NCBI RefSeq assembly: GCF_001458335.1
Contig: NZ_CYTO01000004.1
Coordinates: 62,001 to 126,000 of the forward strand
Origin: Cognatishimia activa
Lineage (GTDB): Bacteria > Pseudomonadota > Alphaproteobacteria > Rhodobacterales > Rhodobacteraceae
DNA length: 64,000 bases
Direction: 5' to 3'
Shown here: piece after piece, positions 26,444 to 34,827 of the stretch
Position numbering within the stretch: position 1 is the first letter of the stretch
Layout: each line of letters begins with the position of its first letter
Notes under the pieces: model-generated
The model's input: the letters and a program-made list of their open reading frames with translations, nothing else
Databases searched by the model: none
What the model was told of the DNA's origin: nothing
Program-made: the position numbers and the translations under genes

Positions 26444-28323
26444 ATCCGCGGCATCCCGGCTGGTCGTTGGTGTTTCATCTGCGCTGCAAGCCGGGCCGAG
26501 GCATTCCGCGCGCCATAGCCCGCGTAGCCGCCACGCCGTTCAACGATCTCAAAAAAGAAACCGTTGAAGATAGGCTGGCTGTAAATCTGGAAGTATTCGG
26601 ACGTCCCATGTCGGTCGTAAAGGATATTGTCGTCCCGCAACCGGCCTGTCGTTTCGTCGTCCAAACCGAATTGCGCCTGTAGATCGTCATAGTAGTTGGG
26701 CGAGATTTCCAGACGCGGGAACCCATTTTGTGCCAGCAGCTCAGACGTTTCGAAAATGTCATCGCTCAGCATCGCAATGTGCTGAACGCCTGCCCCGAAC
26801 CGATCCTCAAGGAAGGACGCGGCAAAGGTTCGACGCCCCTCGGCCCCGTTCAGGTTCAGGCGCACCTCGCCTTCGGGGCTTTCAATCGCTTGGCTATGAA
26901 CAACCCCTGATGGGTCGGCGACATCCACGATCGGGGTCTTGGCCATCTCGAAGGTCGAGATGTAATAAAGCAGCCAGCTTTGCATTTCTTCATAGCGCAT
27001 GGTTTGTGCGACGTGGTCGATGCGGCGCAGGCCGGCGGGTTGGGTTGCGCTGGTCTTGGCGACGGGTTCAAACTCGATATCCCAGACGCGATGCAGATCG
27101 GACTTTTCATCGATAAAGTGGACGACATTCCCCCCCACTCCGCGAATGGCGGGAATATCCAGTTCACCCGACCCAACTGGCTGAGAGAAGCGCGGTGTTC
27201 CAAGGAGAGTCGCGCGTTCCACTGTCTGTTCTGCATCTTTTACGCGCAGGCCCATATCGCAGACGGACGGTCCGTGGCTAAGAAATGCGGAATGTGCGAA
27301 CCCCTCTTTCGAGATATTCACGACGATATTGATCGCACCCTGCCGCCAAAGCTGGACGGGTTTGGAAACATGTTGCCGCTCCATCCGGAAGCACAGGGCG
27401 GAAAGCAGGTCCGTCAGCACCTTGCCGCTGGTCTCGTCAGCCGTGAATTCAATGAACTCAAACCCAGAGGTATAAACGCGCGACGGCAGGGTTGGGATAT
27501 CGAAGGTCAGGTCCGGATCGCTGCGTGACACGTCATCCAGCAAATTGACCAGCGCGCGAAATCCATCCTGCGCCAAGGTGCGGCCACCCGGTCTGGGGCT
27601 GTGCTCGTTCACGCGGGCGACTGACCAAGAGCCAGCATAACCGCTTCTGGCCAGCACCTTGACGAAACCTGCCAAGTTCAGGGCACCCTGCCCAGGCAGC
27701 AGCCCGAAATGGCGTTTCAACCCACGTATGTTGCCCTGCGTTCGCGGTGCATCAGACAGCTGAACGTGGAACACACGATCCCCGGGGATGTGGCGTAGTT
27801 GAGCCGGTTTGGTTCCATCTGCCAGTGAGAAATAGCTGTTCAAGGCAAGTCCAAGGCTTGGACTGTTGATCTCCTCGACCAGTTTAAGCGCGACTTCGTC
27901 AGTCTGGACATCCCCGGCCCAAGGCAATGCCAGATAGCCCAACCGAACCCCATGCTTGGCCGCCCGTTCAGCAGCCTCGGTCAGATCCGCCAGAGTAGTT
28001 TCGCGATCGGCCTCCAAACTGGATGCGCCCACTAGCATCAGATCTGTGCCAAGCACTTGCATCAGGTCAAACTTGCGTTCCAACCGATCGAATGCCCGAA
28101 CTCTGTCTTTGCCTGTCCACCCTTCAAGATCATTGAAAGGCTTCAACAAGTTGATCCGCAGGCCGAGGTCAGTCACCCGGTCGGCAAGTTCTGCCGCGCT
28201 GCCGTGGTATCCGGTGAAATCCGGCTCGTGCAGCTCAATTCCATCGAAACCCGCCTCGGCAATAGCCGCAAGTTTCTCTCGCAAATCACCGGGGATAGAC
28301 GTGGTCGAAATTGAAAGTGACAT
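26440..28323 (-). CDS. QuiC-like TIM-barrel/HPPD-domain fusion with altered metal site
   Basis: 627 residues. The N-terminal half (about 1-265) is an AP endonuclease 2-type TIM barrel like 3-dehydroshikimate dehydratase; the C-terminal half (about 285-600) is 4-hydroxyphenylpyruvate dioxygenase-like. Aligned by eye to Pseudomonas QuiC1, whose ligands I recall as E134, D165, Q191 and E239, this protein has Leu131 (LGYLALPW), Asn162 (LALNSYF), Gln188 (HVQLSDAP) and Ala236 (WSVARVNE). Three of four ligands are lost. The C-terminal vicinal-oxygen-chelate triad is intact: His437 (RIDHVAQ), His515 (VQHIAML), Glu592 (FFFEIVER). The true activity may therefore reside in the dioxygenase-like half. Confidence 0.8.
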   Translation of the reverse strand: MSLSISTTSIPGDLREKLAAIAEAGFDGIELHEPDFTGYHGSAAELADRVTDLGLRINLLKPFNDLEGWTGKDRVRAFDRLERKFDLMQVLGTDLMLVGASSLEADRETTLADLTEAAERAAKHGVRLGYLALPWAGDVQTDEVALKLVEEINSPSLGLALNSYFSLADGTKPAQLRHIPGDRVFHVQLSDAPRTQGNIRGLKRHFGLLPGQGALNLAGFVKVLARSGYAGSWSVARVNEHSPRPGGRTLAQDGFRALVNLLDDVSRSDPDLTFDIPTLPSRVYTSGFEFIEFTADETSGKVLTDLLSALCFRMERQHVSKPVQLWRQGAINIVVNISKEGFAHSAFLSHGPSVCDMGLRVKDAEQTVERATLLGTPRFSQPVGSGELDIPAIRGVGGNVVHFIDEKSDLHRVWDIEFEPVAKTSATQPAGLRRIDHVAQTMRYEEMQSWLLYYISTFEMAKTPIVDVADPSGVVHSQAIESPEGEVRLNLNGAEGRRTFAASFLEDRFGAGVQHIAMLSDDIFETSELLAQNGFPRLEISPNYYDDLQAQFGLDDETTGRLRDDNILYDRHGTSEYFQIYSQPIFNGFFFEIVERRGGYAGYGARNASARLAAQMKHQRPAGMPRI

Positions 28324-28328
28324 GGGTC

Positions 28329-29624
28329 CTAGCCTTGGTAACCCAACAGTCGCGGTAGCCAGAGGATCATGTCAGGCAGCAGCATCATTGCGACCAACGC
28401 GATGATAAGAACCGCAAGGAAACCCCAAATTTCGGAGATGATCTCTCGCAATGGGATGTCTGTTACTGCGTTGATGACGAACAACAGGATACCGTAAGGC
28501 GGGGTGATCAGACCGATCATCGAGTTCACGACAACCAGAACCCCAAAGTGGACAAGATCAATCCCAAGCGCCTCGCAAGTCGGGATGAACAGCGGCACGA
28601 TCACCAGAATAATTGTGGTGGCATCCAACACACATCCCAACACAAGGATCAGGATGTTGACGAGGATCAGGAACATGATCGGGTGAATTTCCGCCCCGCC
28701 CAGCATCGCCGAAATGGCCTGTGGAATCTGCTCCTGAATCACGATGAAGTTCAGAATGAAGGCACCGCCGATCACGATCCCGACCGAGGCCGAAGACCGG
28801 GCGCTGTCAACGAAGACTTGATAGAGCTTCCCGAGAGAGATGGCCCGATAGAACATGAACGCTAGCATCAGCGCATAGAAAGCGGCGACCGCTGCAGCCT
28901 CTGTCGGCGTGGTGACTCCGCCATAGATGCCATAAAGCAGGATCACAGGCATCAAAAGTGCGGGGAATGCATTAGCGGTCTTCTTGGGCAGTTCGCGCAG
29001 CGGAACCGGTTCTTCAAGCGCAAAGTTGCGTTTGCGCGCTAGGTATCCGTTCATGACCATCAGGACGGCGCCCATGATCAGGCCCGGCAGAATACCTGCA
29101 AGGAACAGCGAACCGATCGACGCTTTGGAAACCAGCGCATACAAGACCATTGGAATGGACGGTGGGATGATCGGGCCAATGGTGGCTGTTGCCGCCGTGA
29201 TCGCCGCCGCATAGCCGCGCGGATAGCGGTCGCCTTTGGTCATCATCTCGATGATGATCTTGCCGATGCCAGCCGCATCAGCCACAGCCGACCCCGACAT
29301 GCCCGAGAAGATCAGCGAGGCCACAACATTCACATGCCCCAAACCGCCTTTGAAGCGACCAACAGCCGCAACACAGAAGTTCAGCAAACGGTCAGTGATC
29401 GACCCCGCATTCATAATGTTGGCGGCCACAATGAACAGCGGAACGGCCAATAGGATGGTGCTGCGATAGAAACCCTGCAGGATCTTTTCACCTGCCAGGG
29501 CGATGTCCAAACCTGCGACGCCCAGATAGACGACCGAGGCCAATAGGATCGAATACCCGATCGGCGTACCAATCCCCGCTAGGAAGAACAGGGTGACAAG
29601 AAGGGAAATCAGCTCAAAGCTCAT
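28329..29624 (-). CDS. dctM: TRAP transporter large permease subunit (DctM)
   Basis: 431 residues with about 12 membrane segments, beginning MSFELISLLVTLFFLAGIGTP, and the conserved IIPPSIPMVLYALVS region of DctM proteins. It forms the sodium-coupled transport channel with the small subunit. The gene overlaps the small-subunit gene by 4 bases and is 5 bases from the QuiC-like gene, so transport and catabolism are one unit. Confidence 0.93.
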   Translation of the reverse strand: MSFELISLLVTLFFLAGIGTPIGYSILLASVVYLGVAGLDIALAGEKILQGFYRSTILLAVPLFIVAANIMNAGSITDRLLNFCVAAVGRFKGGLGHVNVVASLIFSGMSGSAVADAAGIGKIIIEMMTKGDRYPRGYAAAITAATATIGPIIPPSIPMVLYALVSKASIGSLFLAGILPGLIMGAVLMVMNGYLARKRNFALEEPVPLRELPKKTANAFPALLMPVILLYGIYGGVTTPTEAAAVAAFYALMLAFMFYRAISLGKLYQVFVDSARSSASVGIVIGGAFILNFIVIQEQIPQAISAMLGGAEIHPIMFLILVNILILVLGCVLDATTIILVIVPLFIPTCEALGIDLVHFGVLVVVNSMIGLITPPYGILLFVINAVTDIPLREIISEIWGFLAVLIIALVAMMLLPDMILWLPRLLGYQG

Positions 29625-30184
29625 TTGTCGGTTTCCTCTTCGAAATTCTCTTCTTCAGCCTCATGAATGGCTTCGACCGCCAATTCGAGTTCGGTTTTCG
29701 GGGGGGCATTGCGCCAGATGTCGACGAACATCCACGCGTAGCGCGCGGCGACCGCGACGATGAAGACCGCGTAGATCGAAAAGACATCGCGCAGCGGAAT
29801 CTTCGCCCCGGTGAACGGGTTCCGCACCGTCGCTGTCTTCCGGATTTTCATCCAGTCGATGTAATCCCATGTGGGCAGCAGCGTATAAAGCATGCCAACC
29901 ACCAAGGCCGCCGCCGAAATCATCGCAAAGACCTTCCGGGTTCGTTTGCTAACCGACAGATATACGATGTCGAATTTGACCTGATCCTGCTCTCGCACGA
30001 CGAATGCGCAGGCAAAGAAAATCACCCAGACCCATAGGATACCGATCAGTTCCAGCGTCCATCCGGCGGGCGTGAAAAGGTATCGAAGCGCGATCTGTAG
30101 CAGAAAGATAACAAAGATTGCCGCCAGCAAGCCGCCGGCAATCATTTCAGCAAGTCGGGAGAACCATCTAAAGGCTTTCTCCAT
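29621..30184 (-). CDS. dctQ: TRAP transporter small permease subunit (DctQ)
   Basis: 187 residues with four membrane segments (about residues 15-35, 48-66, 88-107 and 130-152) and an acidic C-terminal tail ending EAEEENFEEETDK. It is the usual partner of DctM and lies between dctP and dctM in the standard order P-Q-M. Confidence 0.9.
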   Translation of the reverse strand: MEKAFRWFSRLAEMIAGGLLAAIFVIFLLQIALRYLFTPAGWTLELIGILWVWVIFFACAFVVREQDQVKFDIVYLSVSKRTRKVFAMISAAALVVGMLYTLLPTWDYIDWMKIRKTATVRNPFTGAKIPLRDVFSIYAVFIVAVAARYAWMFVDIWRNAPPKTELELAVEAIHEAEEENFEEETDK

Positions 30185-30212
30185 AGTCGTCCTCCCCCTT
30201 GTTCAGGTCAGA

Positions 30213-31220
30213 TCAGTTGCCCAGGGCGTTGACCTGTTCCAACACACCTTCGGGCCAAGATTCAGCAAATTCGCTTTCAAGATACATCGACTGTACCTGA
30301 TTGCGGAATGCTGCCAGATCGGGCTCGTAAATGGTCATTCCTTGCTCTTCGAGGAAGGCAACAAGGTCGGCCTCTTTCTGAAGCTGCTTCTGACGACCGC
30401 TTTCGGCAGCGGCATCGGCCGCAGCTTGAACTTTGGCTTGCTGGTCAGCGCTCATGTCATCCCAGACCGCTTTGGAAATCGCGATGTAGTTCAGGTCAAC
30501 AAGGTGCGACGTCAGGATGATCTGCTTGGTCACCTCGTAGAACTTCGCGTCCACAACGGTCGGCAGAGGGTTGTCCTGACCGTCAACCGCACCGGTCGAC
30601 AGCGCGGTGTAAACTTCCGAGAAAGCCATAGGTGTCGGAGCTGCACCAAGGGCCTTACCCAGGAACTGCCACGCGTCGGTGCCTGGCATCCGCAGGTTCA
30701 CACCAGCAAGATCTGCAGGCGTCTTGACCATCAACTCGTCCGGAGACTGACGCAGGTTCACCTGGCGGCGACCCAGATACATGACCGATAGAAGCTTTAC
30801 GCCCAGATCGTCTTCGGCAGTTTTCTTGAACGGATCCATCAGCGGATCGTTGAAGACAGCAACCTGATGCGCGGCGTCCTGATGGACATAGCCCGCAGTG
30901 AAGATCGAGAACTCGGGGAAGAACTGCGCCAGTTCCTGTGCCGAGGTGATCGACATTTCAAGGTTGCCTCGAGAGATCGCGTCAAGCTCGGTGCCCTGCG
31001 CGAAGATTGTTCCGTTATAGCTGGGCTGATAGTCAACGAAGTCTGCAACCATTGGCGCAAACACTTCGGCCATGGCGACCGAACGTTGGTCTGTTTCAGA
31101 GCCCGACGTCGCCATGCGTAGTTGGATTTTGTCTGCTGCCAGGCCAGCCCCTGCGCTGACTACCATGCCGGCGGCCATTAGGGCGGACATCGCTGTCCGG
31201 CGGGTGAGTTTCGTGATCAT
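30213..31220 (-). CDS. dctP: TRAP transporter substrate-binding protein (DctP)
   Basis: 335 residues with an export signal (TRRTAMSALMAAGMVVSAGAG, cleaved probably after LAA) that could be Tat- or Sec-type. The region GVNLRMPGTDAWQFLGKALG carries the Arg that in this family pairs with the substrate carboxylate, and GAVDGQDNPLPTV follows. The cargo is therefore probably a carboxylic acid such as a sugar or cyclitol acid. It is the first gene of the right transcription unit, about 80 bases downstream of a 19-bp operator-like site. Confidence 0.92.
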   Translation of the reverse strand: MITKLTRRTAMSALMAAGMVVSAGAGLAADKIQLRMATSGSETDQRSVAMAEVFAPMVADFVDYQPSYNGTIFAQGTELDAISRGNLEMSITSAQELAQFFPEFSIFTAGYVHQDAAHQVAVFNDPLMDPFKKTAEDDLGVKLLSVMYLGRRQVNLRQSPDELMVKTPADLAGVNLRMPGTDAWQFLGKALGAAPTPMAFSEVYTALSTGAVDGQDNPLPTVVDAKFYEVTKQIILTSHLVDLNYIAISKAVWDDMSADQQAKVQAAADAAAESGRQKQLQKEADLVAFLEEQGMTIYEPDLAAFRNQVQSMYLESEFAESWPEGVLEQVNALGN

Positions 31221-31299
31221 GAGTTTCCTCCCAAAGTTTCCATGTTCATAAGCTCGACGGTAAGATTGCCTGATTTTAGTTTATTTGCAATATTTTTTG

Positions 31300-31318
31300 C
31301 AAAATATCAGATATTTTA
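31300..31318. promoter_or_regulatory. Candidate GntR operator, site 2
   Basis: CAAAATATC-A-GATATTTTA matches site 1 (21685) in 18 of 19 positions when the other strand is read. It sits 80 bases before dctP and overlaps the stop codon of the third Gfo/Idh gene, so dctP and its followers probably have their own promoter. Confidence 0.75.
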
Positions 31319-32404
31319 ACCCGTAACCGTTACTTCCTCTTTAGTTTCAACAGTTTGCCTGGATAAAACCTTAACCGTTTCTCTGGATTTGCAGGCTTCT
31401 TGTATCGCCTCCAGCACCTTTAAGGTGCGTAGACCTTCCCGACCGGACACCAAGGGTGACGCCGTATGGGTAATAACCTCTGCGAAATGACGCATCTGAT
31501 TGACCAGTGGGTCCGACCCTCCCCTGACAACAGTGGTCGCGGCGATCGGAGACCACCAATCTCGAGCACCATTCTGATGCGTCCAAAGGCGAAGGTCAGG
31601 CACCGACAGCGACCCGTGCGATCCACCAAGTAAATAGCAACTTTCAGGTGTTGGTGGGTAAATCGGATATTCGTTTGACGTCAGCTCCCAGCTCCACGGC
31701 GAAACAATGCTGTCAGATACGGTGATCGTGCCAATGGCCCCGCCCCGAAATCGCAGAACTGCGGCTGCAACATCTTCATTCTCGAATCCACGTTTCGACG
31801 GGGCGGATTGTGCTTGAACGCTTTCGACCTCACCGCACAAGTGGCGGATCAGATCCACATCATGAGCCAGATTCACCGAGATGGGTCCGGCCCCTGTCTT
31901 TTTGCGCCACGGTGCTTCGTCGAAATAGTGGTCCGGTTTGTAAAACCAACAATTCACATGAACGGCGCGCACTTCCCCTATGCCGCCAGACGAAACAATG
32001 TCATGCGCCTTACGGATCAGTGGGTTGTGGCGGCGGTGGTGCCCCACCAATACCGGAACACCGGCTTGCTCTGCTTCCTCCACCAATGTCTGCGCTTCAC
32101 TCGCAGAAGTCGCTAGTGGCTTTTCAACAAGAACAGGGCAACCCCGTCTGACGCACTCCAAACCCTGCTCTACATGCAAAAGCGTAGGGGTTGCCAGCAC
32201 AACCCCGTCGGGGGATTGAGCAGCAAAAAGGTCTTCCAAAGTCTCAAAGCAAGGCACATCCCGCTCTTCGGCGAACGCGCGTCCTGCCTCGCTTGGGTCC
32301 ACGACCCCAGAGAGGTTCACGTTTTTTAATTGGTTGATGGCATCTGCGTGGCGTCGGCCAACAAGCCCAACCCCTGCAATCGCTACCTGAACTGTCTGAG
32401 ACAC
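31316..32404 (-). CDS. Gfo/Idh/MocA family oxidoreductase 3
   Basis: 362 residues from a GTG at 32404 that has GGGAG 7 bases upstream; an ATG at 32473 would add 23 residues of unlikely sequence. The N-terminal VAIAGVGLVGRRHADAI binds NAD(P), the catalytic Lys is in VLVEKPLATS, and the substrate-site motif is ISVNLAHDVDLIRHL. It is divergent from the gntR gene and is separated from dctP by the site-2 operator. Confidence 0.88.
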   Translation of the reverse strand: MSQTVQVAIAGVGLVGRRHADAINQLKNVNLSGVVDPSEAGRAFAEERDVPCFETLEDLFAAQSPDGVVLATPTLLHVEQGLECVRRGCPVLVEKPLATSASEAQTLVEEAEQAGVPVLVGHHRRHNPLIRKAHDIVSSGGIGEVRAVHVNCWFYKPDHYFDEAPWRKKTGAGPISVNLAHDVDLIRHLCGEVESVQAQSAPSKRGFENEDVAAAVLRFRGGAIGTITVSDSIVSPWSWELTSNEYPIYPPTPESCYLLGGSHGSLSVPDLRLWTHQNGARDWWSPIAATTVVRGGSDPLVNQMRHFAEVITHTASPLVSGREGLRTLKVLEAIQEACKSRETVKVLSRQTVETKEEVTVTG

Positions 32405-32508
32405 TCCGAAACTCCCGGTTCGTGCCTTTGAATGCACGCTATTCGACAAGGGGTCGGAATCGCTCTCCCCCATTTCGGTTCACCCTAGGGGGTATCAATG
32501 GGATTTAC

Positions 32509-32527
32509 AAGAATTTCTGATATTTTT
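32509..32527. promoter_or_regulatory. Candidate GntR operator, site 3 (weaker)
   Basis: AAGAATTTC-T-GATATTTTT keeps the right half (GATATTTT) of sites 1 and 2 and part of the left half. It lies in the divergent gap between the third Gfo/Idh gene and gntR, where autoregulation would be expected. Further AT-rich half-sites follow to about 32556. Confidence 0.55.
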
Positions 32528-32581
32528 AGATTTACCAGATTTATTGTGATATTGTGAGACTGTCTTGGAGGTGATATTTAC

Positions 32582-33265
32582 ATGGTAAATCAGAAAAAAC
32601 CGGACAAAATGATGAACAAGCAATTCGCTACTGTCGGATCAAGCACCTATCAGCGTATCAAGCACGACATCATCTTTGGAGATTTGAAACCGGGCGCAAA
32701 ACTGAAGCTTGAAGGGCTGAAACAACGCTATTCCACAAGTTCATCCACCTTGCGCGAAACTCTGAACCGGCTGGCCAGTGAGGGATTCGTTGAAGCGCCA
32801 GAACAGCGGGGCTTCTTCGTTACACCTGTTTCCCGTGAAGACCTTATCGAGATTACGGAACTGCGTGTCCTATTGGAATGTCACGCATTGGAACAATCGA
32901 TCGAGAACGGCGACACGGATTGGGAAGGCAATCTGGTTGCGGCCCATCATAAGCTGCACTTGATGGAACAGCGACTTCTGTCCGGCGATGAATCTGAGAA
33001 AGAGTTGTGGAAACGCTATGATTGGGAGTTCCACCTGGCAATGATCGAGGCCTGCAACTCCAAAAACCTCTTGTCATTGCACTCTACGCTTTATGACAAG
33101 TACCTGCGGTATCAGATGCTTGTGCTAACCTATCGCGGAGACGTTGCAGTCCAAGAACACAAGGCCATGTTCGATGCAGCGCTTGCAAGGGACGCGAGCA
33201 AAGCCAAGCAGCTTCTTGAAGAGCACATTCGCAACGGCTTGGAGCATACATTGGCAGCTATGTGA
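32582..33265 (+). CDS. GntR family regulator, FCD/FadR subfamily
   Basis: 227 residues. The N-terminal winged helix (about 18-85) includes STYQRIKHDIIFGDLKPGAK, and an FCD-type all-helical effector domain follows, with Asp/His residues (LLECHALEQSI, YDWEFHLAMIEACNS, EHKAMFDAALARDA) of the metal-binding subgroup. Such regulators commonly sense carboxylated sugars or aromatic acids and repress adjacent catabolic genes. ATG at 32582 follows GGAGGTGA. It is the likely master regulator of the 17-32 kb locus. Confidence 0.92.
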   Translation: MVNQKKPDKMMNKQFATVGSSTYQRIKHDIIFGDLKPGAKLKLEGLKQRYSTSSSTLRETLNRLASEGFVEAPEQRGFFVTPVSREDLIEITELRVLLECHALEQSIENGDTDWEGNLVAAHHKLHLMEQRLLSGDESEKELWKRYDWEFHLAMIEACNSKNLLSLHSTLYDKYLRYQMLVLTYRGDVAVQEHKAMFDAALARDASKAKQLLEEHIRNGLEHTLAAM

Positions 33266-33599
33266 GCGCGATAGCTTCCGTGTCACTTTGTTAACGTCCG
33301 CGAACCGTAAAAAGATTCAGTGCTGAACTCGTGCAGCGAATGTCCGCTTCTCTAATTGGGTGTCTGGGTCAAGCTCATATTCCTTTTTCTGAGTGTTTGG
33401 GTATCGTCTATCCGGGTCACGCTTCTCTTCGCAGTCTGGTTTGGCGCTCGAAGGGCGCCGCTGCATGCATGTGTCGGATTGGAAGTGGAGAGCCCCGCTT
33501 TCCGGCGCGCTTCAAGTTGCGCAGCAGACATTTTCGGCTTCATCCACGAACCTCGTCCGGATTGGACGATCCCGTCAGGTTAGGTGGTAGGCTAATTGT
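33266..33599. other. Gap between gntR and IS110 transposase
   Basis: 334 bases without a supported gene. A 63-codon frame on the minus strand (33352-33543, starting MKPKMSAAQLEARRKAG) has no recognisable family and a weak context. The left end of the IS110-type element must lie in or near this stretch, but this family lacks clear inverted repeats, so I cannot place it. Confidence 0.4.
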
Positions 33600-34825
33600 T
33601 CATGCTGTGCCTCCAACTTTTTCCTGACGGAATTCTGTTCCGTCGGTCCACATACGATGCAAAAGAACGGCAAGTTTGCGAGCGACCGCGACAACCGCTC
33701 TGCGACGCCCTTTAGTCCGCATCAACCGCATGCCCCAAGTCTTGATCTGTGACCCCGCCATCGTTCGCATCAACAAAGCATTGGCCGCAGCATAAAGAGT
33801 TGCCCGAACGTCTCGATCTCCAGCTTTCGATATGCGGCCCGGGTTGTCGTGTTCGCCTGACTGATATCGTCGCGGTGTGAGTCCGAAGTGTGCGGCCACA
33901 GTCCGGGATCGCTTAAATCGTTTTGGGTCATCCACAGCCGCCTTGAATGTAAGGGCCGCTATCGGACCCACACCAGGAACAGTCATCATGCGCATACAGA
34001 CTTCGTCCTGAGAGGCAGCTCGCTTAACGCGTCGATCAAGTTCAAGATAGTTCTGGAAGAGGACAACCCGGGCATCAAGCAGAGGGATGATTGCGTGCGC
34101 GAGAACGTCATCCATCTCGATCATGGGCCGCACGAGGCCATCGAAAGAGCCGTGTTTCACTGTTCTGGGCAGCCGAACCCCAAAGATCTTCAATAGACCT
34201 CGTACTTCATTGGCCAGATCCATCGTCTTCTTAAGCAATGCCTTGCGTGTGCTCAGAAGCGCTCGTAGTCCATGGGCTTCGCGGCTCTTCATATGAACCG
34301 GGCTGAACCAGCCGGTCCGTAGAATCTGAGCTATGCCCTTCGCATCGGTCCTATCGGTTTTGTTCCGCATCGCAGACAAAGCCGCGCTGACCTGCCGCGC
34401 TTCCATGCAGACTATGTCGAAGCCTTTCGCTTGCAAGCCAAAGTAAAGGTGCTGACTAAGCGCGCCCGCTTCAAAGCCGATCCGCTCGATTGGATGGGGG
34501 AATGCCTCCAAGCAACCTGCAATATCACTAACTTCGCATGGCAACTCTCGCTCCAAGCAAACTTTGCCACGACCATCAACGACGCAAAGCGCACATGATC
34601 GAAGTGAAACATCTAATCCAACGAAGTATTTCATTCTCTGTCTCCCTTTCTCACAGCATTGCTGTGATCCTATCGGGAGCTCGACCTCAGAACAGGGTCA
34701 GCCCAATTACGCATGCTTCCCGCCCCCACTCAGCACTCCAACGGTGGCGTTTGCCTGTAACTTGGGTGGACCTTCAGTGACAGGAGGCCCAAGGTCACCA
34801 ACAGGGTTTCGACAAGGTTAAGAGA
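33560..34825 (-). mobile_element. IS110-type insertion sequence (approximate ends)
   Basis: The element comprises the transposase gene plus about 190 bases upstream of it. Ends are estimates, because IS110 elements have no long inverted repeats and duplicate little or no target; the short shared AGGTTA near 33578 and 34815 might mark core sequence but is too short to trust. The start codon of the nuclease/helicase gene is 34828, so the right end must be at or before that point. Confidence 0.6.
33600..34634 (-). CDS. IS110 family transposase
   Basis: 344 residues. The N-terminal RuvC-like DEDD domain shows Asp in FVGLDVSLRS, Glu in RIGFEAGALS and the Asp pair in NKTDRTDAKGIAQIL. The C-terminal Tnp_20 domain has MMTVPGVGPIAALTFKAAV and the probable nucleophilic Ser in GRISKAGDRDVR. 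These recombinases are guided by a bridge RNA made from the element's own end. The gene appears intact. It sits just upstream of the nuclease/helicase gene, facing away from it. Confidence 0.92.
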   Translation of the reverse strand: MKYFVGLDVSLRSCALCVVDGRGKVCLERELPCEVSDIAGCLEAFPHPIERIGFEAGALSQHLYFGLQAKGFDIVCMEARQVSAALSAMRNKTDRTDAKGIAQILRTGWFSPVHMKSREAHGLRALLSTRKALLKKTMDLANEVRGLLKIFGVRLPRTVKHGSFDGLVRPMIEMDDVLAHAIIPLLDARVVLFQNYLELDRRVKRAASQDEVCMRMMTVPGVGPIAALTFKAAVDDPKRFKRSRTVAAHFGLTPRRYQSGEHDNPGRISKAGDRDVRATLYAAANALLMRTMAGSQIKTWGMRLMRTKGRRRAVVAVARKLAVLLHRMWTDGTEFRQEKVGGTA

Positions 34826-34826
34826 A
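34635..34826 (-). ncRNA. Putative IS110 bridge RNA region
   Basis: In IS110-group elements the structured bridge RNA is encoded in the non-coding end upstream of the transposase. Here 192 bases without a gene lie exactly there. A perfect hairpin, TCACAGCA-T-TGCTGTGA, is at 34651-34667 next to the transposase start, and further GC-rich complementarity is visible. The RNA itself is inferred from position and family knowledge; target- and donor-binding loops were not resolved by eye. Confidence 0.45.
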
Positions 34827-34827
34827 A

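Noticed and set aside
17089-33265. A standard myo-inositol (iol) operon
   Set aside because: No IolB, IolC or IolJ and no true IolD or IolA are present; only the logic of the steps is similar.
33352-33543. A 63-codon minus-strand frame between gntR and the IS110 transposase
   Set aside because: No recognisable domain, no convincing ribosome-binding site, and in an IS-end region.
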